From the NCBI RefSeq assembly GCF_022539315.1, contig NC_066316.1, forward strand, positions 97,892,179-97,956,178: a stretch of DNA of 64,000 nucleotides. The letters run 5' to 3'. Both the position numbers and the translations under genes were made by a program. Every line of letters begins with the position of its first letter. The first letter of the stretch is position 1. The notes under the pieces were generated by a model. The model worked only from the letters and a program-made list of their open reading frames with translations. It ran no database searches and was not told the DNA's origin. The stretch is from Serinus canaria (taxonomy: Eukaryota; Chordata; Aves; Passeriformes; Fringillidae). This document shows, in pieces, positions 62,232 through 64,000 of this stretch.

Positions 62232-64000
62232 CTGACAGCACAAGGAGAAGTTAGGAACAAAATGAACCCAAAGGCTAGATAAGTAAAAACTTTATGTATC
62301 ACCATTGTATCTCCACAGTTTTCTGTCTACACACACAAATGCATAAATGCACTTCACCCACAGCAACGAATCTACTGATAAAATGACATCCCCAAGAAAG
62401 TCAACAGAAGTCAACTCTCTTATGCTACATGGGAATCCAAAAGTCTGAGAACAAAGTAATGGCAGCTACCTGAAAAGGCCATAGGAGAGAATTTTTCTTC
62501 TCCTCAGAATCTGACCAAGCTGAAGAGGCTTCTCAGGTTCCTCTGCTCCCCTCTGTAAGAGCATGGAGCCAGAAGGATATCTTTAACTGCTAACCAATGC
62601 TCTGACCAGAAGCACAGGAGGAGGCCGGTAACAGAGAGCCTTTAAGCACACAGCAGAATGTGGACTCTCCGATGTTCAATAGCTACCTAAGTCACTCACA
62701 AGCATGTAAGTTTCTCCAAAACTAAAAAAGACCATGAAATCTGAAGGAAAGACACCAATTCCCATAGCAGATTCATAAAAATAATCTTTTTACTTTACTG
62801 ACAAGTCCTATTTTTATCTGAACATTAAAGCTAAAGCAACACCACCAAATATGTCACAGACAGGGTCAGCTCTTTGGCCAGAGCCAAGTACAGACTGCCT
62901 ACACCTACAGCATAGTGCACCTGGCTCTGGGTCTCCTCTGGCCCTTAGGCAGGGCTCTTCCAACTTCAGCCAGCCATCATTTAGCACACTGTGCTTTCAC
63001 TTCACAAAAGTGAAAAGGTCCCAGAATGTGAAGGTTGTGCCATGTCAGCAGCCACATGTCTGCAGCACAAAACTGAAGTTTTCACACACTAAGGCAAGGT
63101 GTGAGGGCACCAGCAGTTTACACAAAGGCCCACAGGCTTCCCAAACCATACACAACTACCTTGAAAACAGAAGCAGGAAATGGCAGAGCAGCTTTGTCCA
63201 TGCTGCCTTTGGGGAACAGACTCAGGCCTGCTCCCTCTGCGCATGGCAATCATCTCACCCAGGGCTGACAGTGGCCAAAGCTGACCTGGGGACAGCACCA
63301 GCAAGGCAGCAGGGCAGAGGCTGCACACACTGCCTGCCCTCAGCTGCACAGACACAGCCAGCCAGGAACAAAGGGGGTGGCTGCACAGAGAGACAAGGCA
63401 CACCCACAACTGCTCTGGAGCACAAACACAAAAATGCTTTGCATCACAAGCAAACAGACACTGTATGTTCTCAATCTAAAACACAAATACAGTGATTTTG
63501 GCATTTTGATCACATTTTTATACTTTAACATGACTAGATATTTCAGGTTTACCCATAATTCTGTGTATCTTTGGGTTTGGAGACAATTACAATATCCATA
63601 TAACACTCAGCCATAATTACTGTTATTCAGCCATTCAAATACTGCTTGTGTCTGGGAATATACTGCACTGAATATCTCATTATGACAGTCTCTAATTATA
63701 TACTTGTTGAATATTTTTTTTAACCAAGAGTTCAAAATAATACAAGCAAGTAAAATGGTGAAAAACAAGGGAGTAGGGAAAAACAACCAATTTTCAGATA
63801 AAATATCAGATTTTTAATGATGGTCTAAGAATGGGAAAACTTCCAAGATGTAACAAAGCCAGCTTTAAAAAGCTTCACAGACATTGACTCTGTTTAGACT
63901 GCCAGAGTTTGTTAGAGGCCATGATCATCACTAATTTCTAACATTACCCGTTTCTGTTTCTCAAACCCCTTCCTGTTTAAAATATACCTTCTCCCTGATG

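Larger units (their letters stand above)
46549..64000 (-). other. ADAM17: ADAM17 introns and right window edge
   Basis: Fourteen introns separate the listed exons. The longest is 55355-57226, and 62232-64000 is the left part of the next one. I searched 62232-64000 for the prodomain exon that should precede residue 1 and did not find it. Besides the LTR piece at 60.8-61.0 kb and the MIR-like stretch at 58.2 kb I see no further features. Confidence 0.75.

Noticed and set aside
62851..63495. A 214-codon open frame in the ADAM17 intron.
   Set aside because: The translation resembles no family I know, has no splice or promoter context, and lies antisense in intron sequence.
63988..64000. A possible ADAM17 exon end on the minus strand (GGGAGAAG|GTATAT).
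   Set aside because: Only 13 bases are visible and they do not fit the residues expected just before PLWRF.

Overview
This is vertebrate nuclear DNA, almost certainly from a songbird or a close relative. Every gene is split by GT-AG introns, CpG islands mark the promoters, and the coding sequence is bird-like. The repeats are CR1 LINE tails, endogenous-retrovirus LTR pieces and a tRNA-Ile-headed SINE with a CR1 tail, a type I associate with passerines. Five protein genes lie in the order ASAP2 (3' end, +), ITGB1BP1 (-), CPSF3 (+), IAH1 (+), ADAM17 (-, 3' part). From memory this matches human 2p25. I rebuilt 48 coding exons by eye; every junction keeps the reading frame. The rebuilt lengths are 200 aa for ITGB1BP1, 691 aa for CPSF3 and 243 aa for IAH1 (all complete), plus 65 C-terminal aa of ASAP2 and 678 C-terminal aa of ADAM17.

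Layout. 1-7.7 kb: an ASAP2 intron, its last two coding exons (an SH3 domain) and a long 3' UTR; the last intron holds a solo LTR. 7.97-16.6 kb: ITGB1BP1 on the minus strand, ending tail-to-tail with ASAP2. 16.2-16.9 kb: a CpG island that serves as a two-way promoter for ITGB1BP1 and CPSF3. 16.7-36.4 kb: CPSF3, 18 exons, with a SINE in intron 8. 36.9-37.5 kb: a second CpG island. 37.2-42.9 kb: IAH1, 6 exons, with a perfect 21-bp palindrome in intron 4. 42.9-44.5 kb: a gene-free gap. 44.55-64 kb: ADAM17 on the minus strand, 15 coding exons running from the middle of the prodomain to the stop; its first exons lie beyond the right edge.

The genes are neighbours rather than one pathway. ASAP2 (Arf GAP, focal adhesions) and ITGB1BP1/ICAP-1 (integrin beta-1 tail binding) both act on adhesion. 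CPSF3 is the pre-mRNA 3'-end endonuclease, IAH1 a GDSL ester hydrolase, and ADAM17 the TNF-alpha/EGFR-ligand sheddase. I saw no new multi-gene system. The most notable details are a GC-AG intron in ADAM17, loss of the Thr735-equivalent phosphosite in its tail, the IAH1 palindrome, twin hairpins inside the solo LTR, the SINE, and G/T-rich intronic tracts on the sense strand.
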